In this document: positions 40,746 to 49,466 of the stretch, in pieces | Layout: every line of letters begins with the position of its first letter | How positions within the stretch are numbered: position 1 is the stretch's first letter | Source of the DNA: Streptomyces endocoffeicus | GTDB lineage: Bacteria; Actinomycetota; Actinomycetes; Streptomycetales; Streptomycetaceae | Assembly: GCF_016741935.1 (NCBI RefSeq) | Contig: NZ_JAERRG010000030.1 | Location: forward strand, 51,406 to 115,405 | DNA length: 64,000 nucleotides | Direction of reading: 5' to 3' | Made by a program: the position numbers and the translations under genes | The notes under the pieces: generated by a model | The model's database searches: none | Seen by the model: the letters and a program-made list of their open reading frames with translations, nothing else | What the model was told of the DNA's origin: nothing

Positions 40746-41672
40746 TCAGGTCAGCGGCAGCCGGTAGAGGCCGCCCGAGAGCGGCTCCACCAGTCCGTCG
40801 GAGACGAGCCCGTCGAGCGCGCGGGCCCGTTGCACCGGCTCGTCCCACACCTGGTCCAGCGCCGTCTGCGGCACCGGTGTCACAGCCTCCCGCAACACCG
40901 CGAGCAGCTTGCCCCGCACCTGGCGGTCCGTCCCGGCGTAGGTCTGGCCGCGCCGCGGCGGTCCCTCGTGCTCCGGCGAACCGGCCTGCCGCCAGGCGCA
41001 CAGCGCGGCGATCGGGCAGCGTACGCAGTCGGGGGTACGGGCCGTGCAGACCAGCGCGCCCAGCTCCATCGTGGCGGCCGCCCAGCGCGCCGCGGTCGGC
41101 TCCTCCTCGGGGAGCAGGGTGCGGGCCAGCTTGCGCTCGGCGGCGGTGGTGGCGTTCGGCGGGTACCGCGTACCGCTGACCGCGCGCGCGAACACCCGGC
41201 GGACATTGGTGTCCAGCACCGGATGGCGCTGGCCGTACGCGAACGAGGCCACGGCCGCCGCCGTGTACTCCCCCACGCCCGGCAGCGCCAGCAACTGGGC
41301 GTGGTCGCGCGGTACGTCACCGCCGTGCCGCTCCCTTATGGCGGCCGCGGCGCCGTGCAGCCGCAGCGCCCGGCGCGGATAGCCCAGCCGGCCCCAGGCG
41401 CGGACCGCCTCACCGGGCGGTTCCGCGGCCAGGTCGGCCGGGCGCGGCCAGCGGGCGAGCCACTGCTCGTACACCGGCAGCACCCGGTTCACCGGGGTCT
41501 GCTGGAGCATGAACTCGCTCACCATCACACCCCAGGCGCCCGCCTCGGGGCGGCGCCAGGGGAGGTCGCGCGCGTGCGCGTCGAACCAGTCGATGACGGG
41601 CCGGTGCAGAACGGCTCCGTCGGGGTCGGAGGATGCGGCGGCCGGGACGGCGGAAGCGGAAATGGCAGTCAT
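40746..41672 (-). CDS. mutY: A/G-specific adenine glycosylase MutY
   Basis: Base-excision repair glycosylase that removes A opposite 8-oxoG, 308 residues. The helix-hairpin-helix reads LPGVGEYTAAAVASFAYG, the catalytic Glu lies in MVSEFMLQQTPV, and the Asp in HPVLDTNVRR. The [4Fe-4S] ligands are CTARTPDCVRCPIAALC (C-x6-C-x2-C-x5-C). The C-terminal NUDIX-like domain of many MutY proteins is short or replaced here, as is common in actinobacteria. ATG 41672 is preferred; it has AGGA upstream. Confidence 0.93.
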   Translation of the reverse strand: MTAISASAVPAAASSDPDGAVLHRPVIDWFDAHARDLPWRRPEAGAWGVMVSEFMLQQTPVNRVLPVYEQWLARWPRPADLAAEPPGEAVRAWGRLGYPRRALRLHGAAAAIRERHGGDVPRDHAQLLALPGVGEYTAAAVASFAYGQRHPVLDTNVRRVFARAVSGTRYPPNATTAAERKLARTLLPEEEPTAARWAAATMELGALVCTARTPDCVRCPIAALCAWRQAGSPEHEGPPRRGQTYAGTDRQVRGKLLAVLREAVTPVPQTALDQVWDEPVQRARALDGLVSDGLVEPLSGGLYRLPLT

Positions 41673-41963
41673 CGCATCCGATCCTGACATGAGGGGACGG
41701 CTCACGGGGCGCAGGGCGCGGGCGTTCGGGTTCCAGCCGCGCCAGTCGTTGCCAAATCGTGCGATACGGCGCCCGTACGGGAACGGATGGCCGCTTACCG
41801 CGCCCGGGTGCGGTCTTTCGGTGCCTCTGGGGTGACCTCAGGGCACCTTGTGGGCGTCTGGGGGACCCCTCATGCGCCGGATCCGGTCGGATCATGAGAA
41901 AAGTAGGGCCCGGAGCGGGGGTTATTGGCCGGTTGTGCTCCCGATCTCTCGTAGAGTTTCCGC

Positions 41964-42827
41964 GTGGGATCTCTGCGCAATCCGATCGGGCCGCTTCCCT
42001 CCTCCATTTACTGGCGGCGGAGGGCCGTTGCGCTGGCCCTGCTCGCCGCCATCATTCTCGTGGTCATCTGGGCCTTCGGCTGGGGTGGTTCGGGAGGTGG
42101 CGGAAGTGACGAGGGCAAGGGATCGGGCGGCGGGGGACCCGCGAGCACGATCACCCCGGGCCCCTCCTCCTCCGGACCGGTCAACAGCGAACGGCCGGGC
42201 GGACGCGACGAGTCCGACGGCGGCGGCTCGGGATCGGGCGGCTCCGGCGGCAGCGGGGGCAGCGGCGGCGGCTCGGACGACGGCGGTAAGGGCGCGGGCG
42301 GCGGCAGCGGCTCCGGCGGCGCGGGCGGCTCGGGCGGCTCATCGGGTGGCGGCGCGGGCGGTGGCATCGGCACCGGGACCGGGCAGGGCCTGCCCGCCGG
42401 GTCGAGCCTGCGGGACTGCCGCCCCGGCGACGCGGAGCTTACGGTGCGCAGCGTCAAGGACTCCAAGGTCAAGAACACCTGGGCGCCGGGGGAGAAGCCC
42501 AACTTCGAGATCGTCGTGAAGAACACCAAGTCGAGCTCCTGCAAGGTCGACTTCGGGCGCGCCGCGGCCTCGCTGACCATCACCGACGCCCACAACGCCC
42601 ACGTCTGGGCCTCCGACGACTGCCCCGAGGGCAGCGCCGCCGCACTGGTCGAGGTGCCGGGGTCCGGCCAGACCAAGCGCACCGTGGAGTGGGACCGCAA
42701 GCGCAGCGCCGAGCACTGCGCCACGCCGTCGGGCGGCGCGTCGGCCAAGCCGGGCACGTATCTGGTCGAGGTGAAGGTGGACGGGCTGGGGACGGCCAAG
42801 GTGTCGTTCGTCCTCGAGAAGGACTGA
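41964..42827 (+). CDS. Membrane-anchored Gly/Ser-rich hypothetical protein
   Basis: Protein of 287 residues: short N terminus, one membrane helix (VALALLAAIILVVIWAFGW, ~residues 22-40), a ~100-residue Gly/Ser linker, and a C-terminal folded extracellular domain with likely immunoglobulin-like strands (ELTVRSVKDSKVKNTWAPGE; KPNFEIVVKNTKSSSCKVDF) and four Cys that could form two disulfides. It appears leaderless: TAGAGT (41952-41957), six bases, then GTG. It lies between mutY and disA as I recall from S. coelicolor. Function unknown; a cell-surface role is likely. Confidence 0.85.
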   Translation: MGSLRNPIGPLPSSIYWRRRAVALALLAAIILVVIWAFGWGGSGGGGSDEGKGSGGGGPASTITPGPSSSGPVNSERPGGRDESDGGGSGSGGSGGSGGSGGGSDDGGKGAGGGSGSGGAGGSGGSSGGGAGGGIGTGTGQGLPAGSSLRDCRPGDAELTVRSVKDSKVKNTWAPGEKPNFEIVVKNTKSSSCKVDFGRAAASLTITDAHNAHVWASDDCPEGSAAALVEVPGSGQTKRTVEWDRKRSAEHCATPSGGASAKPGTYLVEVKVDGLGTAKVSFVLEKD

Positions 42828-42856
42828 CCAGCGGCTCCGGGTGTCCGGTGGGTTTG

Positions 42857-43050
42857 TCCCCTCCCCGCCCCTTCCCGATACCAGGGGCTCCGCCCCCGGA
42901 CCCCGGGGGCCGACGAGCCGACCGTCGGCGCAGCCGATGACCGGGCGGACGTCCGCGCACATCCGGGCCGTCCGGCCAGGGTCTGGGGCGGAGCCCCCCA
43001 CGCGGCGGAGCCGCATATCGTCAGGTGCCGGGAAGGGGCGGGGAGGGGAA
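42857..43050. repeat. Palindromic intergenic repeat (copy 2)
   Basis: Same family as 9036-9580 and 48009-48260. Left arm tcccctccccgccccttccc then ccaggggctccgcccc; right arm ggggcggagcccc then gggaaggggcggggagggga. A spacer of ~110 bp lies between. It fills the 257-bp gap between the end of the surface protein gene and the end of disA, both pointing into it, so it could also act as a bidirectional terminator. Confidence 0.85.
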
Positions 43051-43084
43051 GGCCCCACCCCCGCAGACGTACGGCGGCTCAGAG

Positions 43085-44191
43085 CTAGACGTACCGCTCC
43101 AGGATGGACGACTCGGCCAGCCGGGACAGCCCCTCGCGGACCGAGCGGGCCCGGGCCTCGCCCACGCCGTCCACCATCTGCAGATCGTCCACGCTCGCGG
43201 CCAACAGCTTCTGCAGGCCGCCGAAGTGCTCCACCAGCCGCTCGATGATGGCGCCCGGCAGCCGCGGCACCTTGGCCAGCAGCCGGAAGCCGCGCGGCGA
43301 GACCGCCGAGTCGAGGGTCTCGGGCGAGCCGGTGTACCCCAGCGCGCGGGCCACGATGGGGAGTTCGAGCAGCTCGGCGTGGGTCAGCCGGTCCAGCTCG
43401 GCGAGCGCGTCGGCCACCGTACGGGTGCGCTTGGCGGTCGGCTCGGGCACGTAGTCCCGCACCACCAGCTCGCGCTCGGGCTCCACGCCCGCGATCAGCT
43501 CGTCCAGCTGGAGGGAGAGCAGCCGGCCGTCGGTGCCCAGCTCGACCACGTACTCCGCGATCTCGGTGGCGATACGGCGGACCATCTCCAGCCGCTGCGC
43601 GACCGCGCTCACATCCCGGACGGTGACCAGGTCCTCGATCTCCAGGGCCGAGAGCGTGCCCGCCACCTCGTCGAGGCGGAGCTTGTACCGCTCCAGCGTG
43701 GCCAGCGCCTGGTTGGCGCGGGAGAGGATCGCCGCCGAGTCCTCCAGGACCCGCCGCTGGCCGTCCACATACAGCGCGATCAGCCGCATCGACTGGCTGA
43801 CCGAGACCACCGGGAAGCCGGTCTGGATGGAGACGCGCTGCGCGGTCCGGTGCCGGGTGCCGGTCTCCTCGGTGGGGATCGCCGCGTCCGGGACCAGCTG
43901 CACCCCGGCCCGCACGATCTTGGAGATGTCCTTGTCGAGCACCAGCGCGCCGTCCAGCTTGCACAGCTCGCGCAGCCGGGTCGCGGTGAACTCGACGTCG
44001 ATGACGAAGCCGCCGGTGCACAGCGACTCGACGGTCCTGTCGGTGCCGAGCACGATCAGCCCGCCGGTGTTTCCCCGGAGAACGCGCTCGAGGCCGTCGC
44101 GCAACGCCGTACCCGGCGCGACCGCGCTCAGGGAGGCACGCATCAGACCGTCGGCCTTGCCGGGTGCCGTTGCCCGGTCGCCTGCTGCCAC
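43085..44191 (-). CDS. disA: DisA, diadenylate cyclase and DNA-integrity scanner
   Basis: Synthesises c-di-AMP from two ATP; 368 residues. The DAC domain carries the catalytic DGA (KLDGALVLDKD) and RHR (GTRHRTAQR) motifs. A helical linker (~150-290) and a C-terminal helix-hairpin-helix DNA-binding domain (VDGVGEARARSVREGLSRL) follow. c-di-AMP controls potassium and osmotic balance and Rpf riboswitches in Streptomyces. GTG 44191 has GGAGGAG upstream; a longer frame to 44296 is rejected. It lies downstream of radA on the same strand, as in many bacteria, and RadA is known to inhibit DisA elsewhere. Confidence 0.96.
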   Translation of the reverse strand: MAAGDRATAPGKADGLMRASLSAVAPGTALRDGLERVLRGNTGGLIVLGTDRTVESLCTGGFVIDVEFTATRLRELCKLDGALVLDKDISKIVRAGVQLVPDAAIPTEETGTRHRTAQRVSIQTGFPVVSVSQSMRLIALYVDGQRRVLEDSAAILSRANQALATLERYKLRLDEVAGTLSALEIEDLVTVRDVSAVAQRLEMVRRIATEIAEYVVELGTDGRLLSLQLDELIAGVEPERELVVRDYVPEPTAKRTRTVADALAELDRLTHAELLELPIVARALGYTGSPETLDSAVSPRGFRLLAKVPRLPGAIIERLVEHFGGLQKLLAASVDDLQMVDGVGEARARSVREGLSRLAESSILERYV

Positions 44192-44458
44192 TGCACTCCT
44201 CCGTCGCAAGGTCTGTCGGTGCCACGAGTCGCCCTGCCATGCCGGTGCGCGAGGCCACGTATGGGCGAGACCAGGGCAAAGTCTACCGGCGGCCACCAGC
44301 CTCCCGTGGGGTCTCCCGGCGTACGCCCGTAGGCGTGCAGCGGAGTGGGACTCCCCCTGGGTCGTGCGCCACCCGGCTCACCGACCGCCGGCGTACGCCC
44401 TCACCAGCACACTCGGCCACGCTTCCGGCACCGCTCCGGTGACGCCCCGCCCACCATG

Positions 44459-45883
44459 TCAGCCCCGGTCGTCCGCTTCCACCCGCGCCTTCTCGCCCCG
44501 CTCCCGGCGCCGCGGCAGCACCCGCAGCGCGTCCCCGATGTCCGCCACCTCCAGCACCCGCATCCCGTCCGGGATCCGGCCCGGGTCGCCCGGCACCAGG
44601 GCGTGGGTGAAGCCGAGCCGGGCCGCCTCCGCCAGCCGCCGCTGCACCCCGGTGACCCGCCTGACCTCGCCCGCGAGCCCCACCTCGCCGATCGCCACCA
44701 GGTTCTTGGGCAGCGGGGTGTCACTGGCGGCGCTGGCCAGCGCGAGCGCCACGGCGAGGTCCGCGGCGGGCTCGGACAGCTTCACCCCGCCCACCGTGGC
44801 GCTGTAGATGTCCCGCTTGCCCAGCGCGCTGATCCGGCCGCGCTGCTCCAGCACGGCCAGCATCATCGAGACCCGGGACGTCTCCAGACCGGAGGTGGTC
44901 CGGCGCGGCGAGGGGATCTGGGAGTCCACGGTGAGCGCCTGCACCTCGGCCACCAGCGGCCGGCGGCCCTCCAGGGTGACCGTCAGACACGTGCCCGGCA
45001 CAGGCTCGTCGCGGCGGGTGAGGAACAGCCCGGAGGGGTCGGCGAGCCCGGTGATGCCCTCGTCGTGCAGCTCGAAGCAGCCGACCTCGTCCGTCGCCCC
45101 GTAGCGGTTCTTCACCCCGCGCACCAGCCGCAGCCGGGCGTGCCGGTCGCCCTCGAAGTGCAGCACGACATCGACCAGATGCTCCAGCAGCCGGGGCCCG
45201 GCGATGGCGCCGTCCTTGGTGACATGGCCCACCAGCAGCGTGGACATCCCGCGCTCCTTGGACGCGCGGATCAGCGCCCCGGCCACCTCGCGCACCTGCG
45301 CCATCCCACCCGGCGCGCCGTCGATCTCGGGCGAGGCGACGGTCTGCACCGAGTCCAGGACGAGCAGCGAGGGCTTGACCGAGTCCAGATGGCCGAGGAC
45401 GGTCGAGAGGTCGGTCTCGGCGGCGAGGTAGAGATGGTCGCTCAGCGCGCCGATGCGGTCGGCGCGCAGCCGCACCTGACTCGCCGACTCCTCACCGGTG
45501 ATGTAGAGGGTGCGGTGCTCCTCGGAGGCGGCCTTGGCCGCCACGTCCAGCAGCAGCGTGGACTTGCCGACCCCGGGCTCCCCGGCGAGCAGCACGACCG
45601 CGCCGGGGACCAGCCCGCCGCCGAGCACCCGGTCGAGCTCGTCCACGCCCGTGCCCCGCGCGGTGGCCTGACGGCCGTCCACCTGGCCGATGGGCAGGGC
45701 GGCCGAGGTGACCCGGCCGGGCGCGGTGGTGCGCACCGCGGGCGCCCCGTACTCCTCGACCGTGCCCCACGCCTGGCACTCCGGACAGCGGCCGAGCCAC
45801 TTGGCGGTGGTCCAGCCGCACTCCGTACAGCGGTAGGAGGGCCGGTCCTTGGCGGATGAGCGGGAGGAGCTACGGGCAGCCAT
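44459..45883 (-). CDS. radA: RadA/Sms DNA repair ATPase
   Basis: Branch-migration and recombination helicase of 474 residues. The N-terminal zinc finger has Cys19, Cys22, Cys33 and Cys36 (CTEC...CPEC). The RecA-like core shows Walker A GEPGVGKSTLLL, Walker B SLLVLDSVQT and the RadA-specific KNRYG motif. The C-terminal Lon-like domain lacks peptidase activity in this family. It acts in homologous recombination and processing of stalled forks. The 267-bp gap to disA holds no obvious terminator, so co-transcription with disA is possible. Confidence 0.96.
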   Translation of the reverse strand: MAARSSSRSSAKDRPSYRCTECGWTTAKWLGRCPECQAWGTVEEYGAPAVRTTAPGRVTSAALPIGQVDGRQATARGTGVDELDRVLGGGLVPGAVVLLAGEPGVGKSTLLLDVAAKAASEEHRTLYITGEESASQVRLRADRIGALSDHLYLAAETDLSTVLGHLDSVKPSLLVLDSVQTVASPEIDGAPGGMAQVREVAGALIRASKERGMSTLLVGHVTKDGAIAGPRLLEHLVDVVLHFEGDRHARLRLVRGVKNRYGATDEVGCFELHDEGITGLADPSGLFLTRRDEPVPGTCLTVTLEGRRPLVAEVQALTVDSQIPSPRRTTSGLETSRVSMMLAVLEQRGRISALGKRDIYSATVGGVKLSEPAADLAVALALASAASDTPLPKNLVAIGEVGLAGEVRRVTGVQRRLAEAARLGFTHALVPGDPGRIPDGMRVLEVADIGDALRVLPRRRERGEKARVEADDRG

Positions 45884-46148
45884 GCCGTAACGCTAGCGTC
45901 GCCCACCGACAGAGCCGAACTACGCTGGTCAGGGCCGCTCATCGGCCTCCTCACCGGCCCCTTCACCGCCTCTTCACCGGCCCGTCCACCGGCCCGTTCA
46001 TCAGTCCTTCGGAGGGCGCCGGGCGCATAGCAGGTTGTGGCCACCGGAGGGGGACACCTGTCCCCTTATGAGGGAGATGGTCACCCGTAAGGGTTAAAAC
46101 AGCGCAAGTGGCGCGAGGAAGTCTGCATCATCCGCCTACCGTCGCCGG

Positions 46149-47864
46149 GTGATGAGCAGCAGGTCCGAGCACTCGACACAGACCACCGGCGCACAGCGGG
46201 CGCGGCGCCGTGCGCCCCGCTCCACCACCACCCGCCCCCAGCGGCCTCCGGAACGCTACGAGCCGTACCTGGACGGCCTGTTCACCTACTGCCTGTCGGC
46301 CCTGTGCGAGCACGACGCCGCGGCCGTCGCGGTGGGCGACGTACTGGCGGTGGCCGAGCGCCGCACCGGCCGGGGGCGGGGCCGGGTGACCGCGGAGGGC
46401 GAGCTGTCCCGCCCGTGGCTCTACGCGGTCGCCCGCTGGGCCTGTCTGCGCAAACTGGCCGAACGCCGCGGCCGTACGGGGACGGACACCCCGGGCGACG
46501 GCGCCGGGGCCGAGCTGCCGGAGCCCATCGCCGCCCAGCGCCGCCGCGAACTGGCCGCGCTGGCCTGGCCGGAGGCCGCCGGGACCTCCGCCGAGCAGCG
46601 CGAGGCGCTCGAGCTCGCGGTGCGCCACCGGCTGGGCCCCTCCGAGGTGGCCGCGGTGCTCGGCAAGGACCAGGAGGAGACCCGCGCCCTGCTCTCCAGC
46701 GCCGCCTGCGAGGTGGAGCGGACCCGCGCCGCGCTCGCCGTCGTCGAGCTCGGCCACTGCCCGGTGGTCGCGCGGCTCGCGGGCGACACCCAGGTGCTGC
46801 TCTCCGCCGCCCTCCGCCGTGAGCTGGTGCGCCATGTGGACGACTGCCGCGAGTGCCGCCGGATGGCCGAGCGCGCCACGGCCGACGGACCCTGGCCCGG
46901 TACGGCGGCCGCGCCCGCCGCGCTGCCGGTGGTGGAGGCCCCCCGCGCCGCCGTGCACGCCGCGCTGCTGGGCGCGCTGGGCGGACGGCCCGCCCGCGCG
47001 GGCGCCGGGCCCCGGTTCGACCGGCGTGGCTTTCCGCTGGAGCCCCAGGACCGGGCCGCCCGCCGCAGCCGGATGCGCAGCCGCGTGATGACCACGACGG
47101 TGGTCGCCACGGTCGTGGCGGCCCCGGTGCTCGCCCTGTGGGCCGCCTACCGGGGCGCACCGCTCGCCGGTGACGAGCGCGACACGGACTCGGTGGCCGC
47201 CGCCGACGCGGACGGCGCGGACCAGGCCCCGGCCGGTCAGGACCGGCCCGCCCGGCGCTCGTACGAGCAGACCGGCAGTGCGCAGGACCGTTCCGGCACG
47301 CGGATCGGCTCCGGCCCGCGCAGCGCCGGGGCGGGCCGAGGGGCGTCGGATGTGTCGGTCGAGGTGATCGACGCGGACGGGGTGGTGGAGCGGCCGGGGC
47401 ACAAGGGCGGCGAGCCGTCCCGCCCGGACGGCTCCCCGGCCGGTGGCGGCCGCCCCGGGGACGGCTCCGGACCCTCCCGGCCCGCGCCGGGGCCGGGGCG
47501 GCTCACGGTCACGGCCCATCCCGAGGGCGATGTGACGGTCATCACCCTCACCGCCTCCGGCGGTTCACCGGTGCACTGGTCGGCCTCCGCCGGGGCGCCC
47601 TGGCTCCGGCTGAACCACCCGGCCGGGGTGCTGCGGCCCGGCGACTCCACGACCATCACGGTCTCGGTGGACCACGATCGGGAGCCGGCCGGGCACTGGA
47701 GCGCGCGGGTCTCGGTGGATCCGGCGGGCGCGGTGGTGCTGATCGAGGGCCGGGGTACGTCCCCCGAGCCCACGCCCAGCCCCACGGGCCCCTCCGACCA
47801 GCCGACCCCGACCCCGAGCGACCCGTCGCCGACGCCTTCCGGTTCGCCCGCGGCGAAGCGCTGA
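46149..47864 (+). CDS. Fusion of sigma-factor-like, zinc-finger, transmembrane and BACON domains
   Basis: Membrane protein of 571 residues. Residues ~35-200 look like a degenerate ECF sigma factor (LDGLFTYCLSALCEHDAAAV; PWLYAVARWACLRKLAERRG; region-4-like EALELAVRHRLGPSEVAAVL). Next comes an HxxxCxxC motif, HVDDCRECRR (~234-243), the core of zinc-binding anti-sigma domains. One membrane helix follows (~315-335), then a Pro/Gly linker and an extracellular BACON-type beta domain (VHWSASAGAPWLRLNHPAGV). So sigma-like and anti-sigma-like parts share one chain. It appears leaderless (TACCGT at 46137-46142, six bases, GTG). Divergent from radA. Function unknown. Confidence 0.85.
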   Translation: MMSSRSEHSTQTTGAQRARRRAPRSTTTRPQRPPERYEPYLDGLFTYCLSALCEHDAAAVAVGDVLAVAERRTGRGRGRVTAEGELSRPWLYAVARWACLRKLAERRGRTGTDTPGDGAGAELPEPIAAQRRRELAALAWPEAAGTSAEQREALELAVRHRLGPSEVAAVLGKDQEETRALLSSAACEVERTRAALAVVELGHCPVVARLAGDTQVLLSAALRRELVRHVDDCRECRRMAERATADGPWPGTAAAPAALPVVEAPRAAVHAALLGALGGRPARAGAGPRFDRRGFPLEPQDRAARRSRMRSRVMTTTVVATVVAAPVLALWAAYRGAPLAGDERDTDSVAAADADGADQAPAGQDRPARRSYEQTGSAQDRSGTRIGSGPRSAGAGRGASDVSVEVIDADGVVERPGHKGGEPSRPDGSPAGGGRPGDGSGPSRPAPGPGRLTVTAHPEGDVTVITLTASGGSPVHWSASAGAPWLRLNHPAGVLRPGDSTTITVSVDHDREPAGHWSARVSVDPAGAVVLIEGRGTSPEPTPSPTGPSDQPTPTPSDPSPTPSGSPAAKR

Positions 47865-48008
47865 CGTGAGGCGCTGACGCGATGCGCTGACGCGTGGACC
47901 GGACGCGTCGACCTTGGCAGACCCGGTCACCCGGACCGGCGGGCCCGGACGCGCCGACCGGCGGGTCTAGTGGGTGTCCGACGGGTCGTGGTGCCTGCGG
48001 CGGGCTGT

Positions 48009-48260
48009 TCCCCTCCCCGCCCCTTCCCGCAACCAGGGGCTCCGCCCCTGGACCCCTGGGGGTGCGGGTCTGTGTCGATGTGCGGCTCCGCCCCTGGCCC
48101 CCTGGGGTGCGGAAGGCGCCCCGAAGGGGCGCGGGGAACTGCGCGACCAGCCACGATGGTGCCGCAGGCGGTCGACGGCGGGCCAGGGCACGGGGGCTCC
48201 GCCCCTGGGCCCCGGGGTCTGGGGCGGAGCCCCAGTTGCGGGAAGGGGCGGGGAGGGGAA
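48009..48260. repeat. Palindromic intergenic repeat (copy 3) with a nested element
   Basis: Third copy of the family. Within it, 48116-48160 holds a second, very common Streptomyces intergenic motif (gcgccccgaaggggcgcggg, then gaactgcgcgacca) with its own hairpin (gcgcccc-gaa-ggggcgc). The 493-bp gap from 47865 to 48357 contains this element and no gene that I can support. Both flanking genes converge on it. Confidence 0.85.
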
Positions 48261-48357
48261 AGACCCGCCGGGCACGGGCGCCGACGAAGCCGTCTCAGTG
48301 GCCGTACGCGCTGACGGCGGGCACTACGGGTGTGCCCAACACGTCGGCGCACCCGCG

Positions 48358-49338
48358 TCAGTCAGCCGGATCAGCCGGATCGGCCAGGTCCACCGGAACA
48401 ACCGGGTCCACCGGAGCCACCGGAACGCCCGGGTCCACCGGAGCCACCGGAACGCCCGGGTCCACCGGAGCCACCGGAACAACCGGGTCCGCCGGATGCG
48501 GCGCCAGCACCGGCAGCGACGACGCCATGCGCCGCTCGCACAGCTCGACCAGCCGGTCGTACCCGCCCTTGCCCATCAGCTCCGTGAGCTCCGGCCGGTA
48601 CGACCGGAACACCGGCTCCCCGGCCCCGTGCGCCGAGGTGGCCGAGGTGCACCACCAGTGCAGATCGTGGCCGCCCGGCCCCCAGCCGCGCCGGTCGTAC
48701 TCGGCGATGGTGATCCGCAGTACCCGGGTGTCGTCCGGCCGGTCGATCCAGTCGTAGGACCGGCGCACCGGGAGCTGCCAGCACACGTCCGGCTTGGTCT
48801 CCAGCGGCTCGCGCCCCTCCCGCAGCGCCAGGATGTGCAGTGCGCAGCCCGCGCCGCCCGCGAAGCCCGGCCGGTTCTGGAAGATGCACGAGCCCTTGTG
48901 GCGCCGGGTCTGCCGCTCGCCGTCGTCGTCCTCCTGCACCCACCCCGAGGCGTGCCCCTCGTCGTGGAACTGCCAGATCTCCGGGGTCAGCCGGGCCATA
49001 TGGCGTCCGACCCGCGCCTCGTCGTCCTCGTCCGAGAAGTGCGCGCCCAGCGTGCAGCAGCCGTCGTCGGCCCGCCCCGCCTGGATGCCCTGGCAGCCCT
49101 GGCCGAAGATGCAGGTCCACTTGGAGGTCAGCCAGGTCAGATCGCATCGGAAGAGCTGCTCGTCGTCGGCCGGATCGGGGAATTCGACCCATGCGCGGGC
49201 GAAGTCCAGGCCGACCTCGTCCTCGGTGCTCGGGGCGTTCTCGGCGCCCTCCGCCCCGGACGGCATCGGCTCCTCGGCCGCCCACTCCAGGGCGGCCTTC
49301 CGGCGTTTGTCCTGCTTCGCCTTTTTCGTCTTTGCCAC
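48358..49338 (-). CDS. Cys-rich conserved hypothetical protein with C-terminal minisatellite
   Basis: Protein of 326 residues. Conserved-looking Cys clusters (FRCDLTWLTSKWTCIFGQGC, then DDGCCTLGAHF, later GSCIFQN, GAGCALH and DVCWQLP) suggest metal binding, perhaps an Fe-S or zinc site. A basic start (VAKTKKAKQDKRRKA) comes first. The last ~40 residues are PVAPVDPGV repeats encoded by 27-bp tandem copies at 48400-48490. It appears leaderless: TACCCT, six bases, GTG at 49338. Neighbour of the ppx-type gene, with which it is divergent. I do not know its function. Confidence 0.82.
   Translation of the reverse strand: MAKTKKAKQDKRRKAALEWAAEEPMPSGAEGAENAPSTEDEVGLDFARAWVEFPDPADDEQLFRCDLTWLTSKWTCIFGQGCQGIQAGRADDGCCTLGAHFSDEDDEARVGRHMARLTPEIWQFHDEGHASGWVQEDDDGERQTRRHKGSCIFQNRPGFAGGAGCALHILALREGREPLETKPDVCWQLPVRRSYDWIDRPDDTRVLRITIAEYDRRGWGPGGHDLHWWCTSATSAHGAGEPVFRSYRPELTELMGKGGYDRLVELCERRMASSLPVLAPHPADPVVPVAPVDPGVPVAPVDPGVPVAPVDPVVPVDLADPADPAD
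48400..48490 (-). repeat. 27-bp coding minisatellite
   Basis: About three and a half copies of ccaccggagccaccggaacg plus cccgggt encode the PVAPVDPGV repeat at the C terminus of the Cys-rich protein. Frame is kept because the unit is nine codons. Confidence 0.85.
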
Positions 49339-49466
49339 GGTGCAAGGGTAGGCGCCTTCGGCGAAAAGCCGGAGGTGGGGACCGCGTACGTCCCCGGCGC
49401 GGCTCAGCCGCCGGATCGTGGGGGACCTGTGCATGACACCGAGAGGGGAGCAGTAGCGTTCACGCT

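Noticed and set aside
42339..44279. 646-residue minus-strand frame spanning disA in another frame
   Set aside because: disA in its own frame has intact DGA and RHR motifs; this is a shadow.
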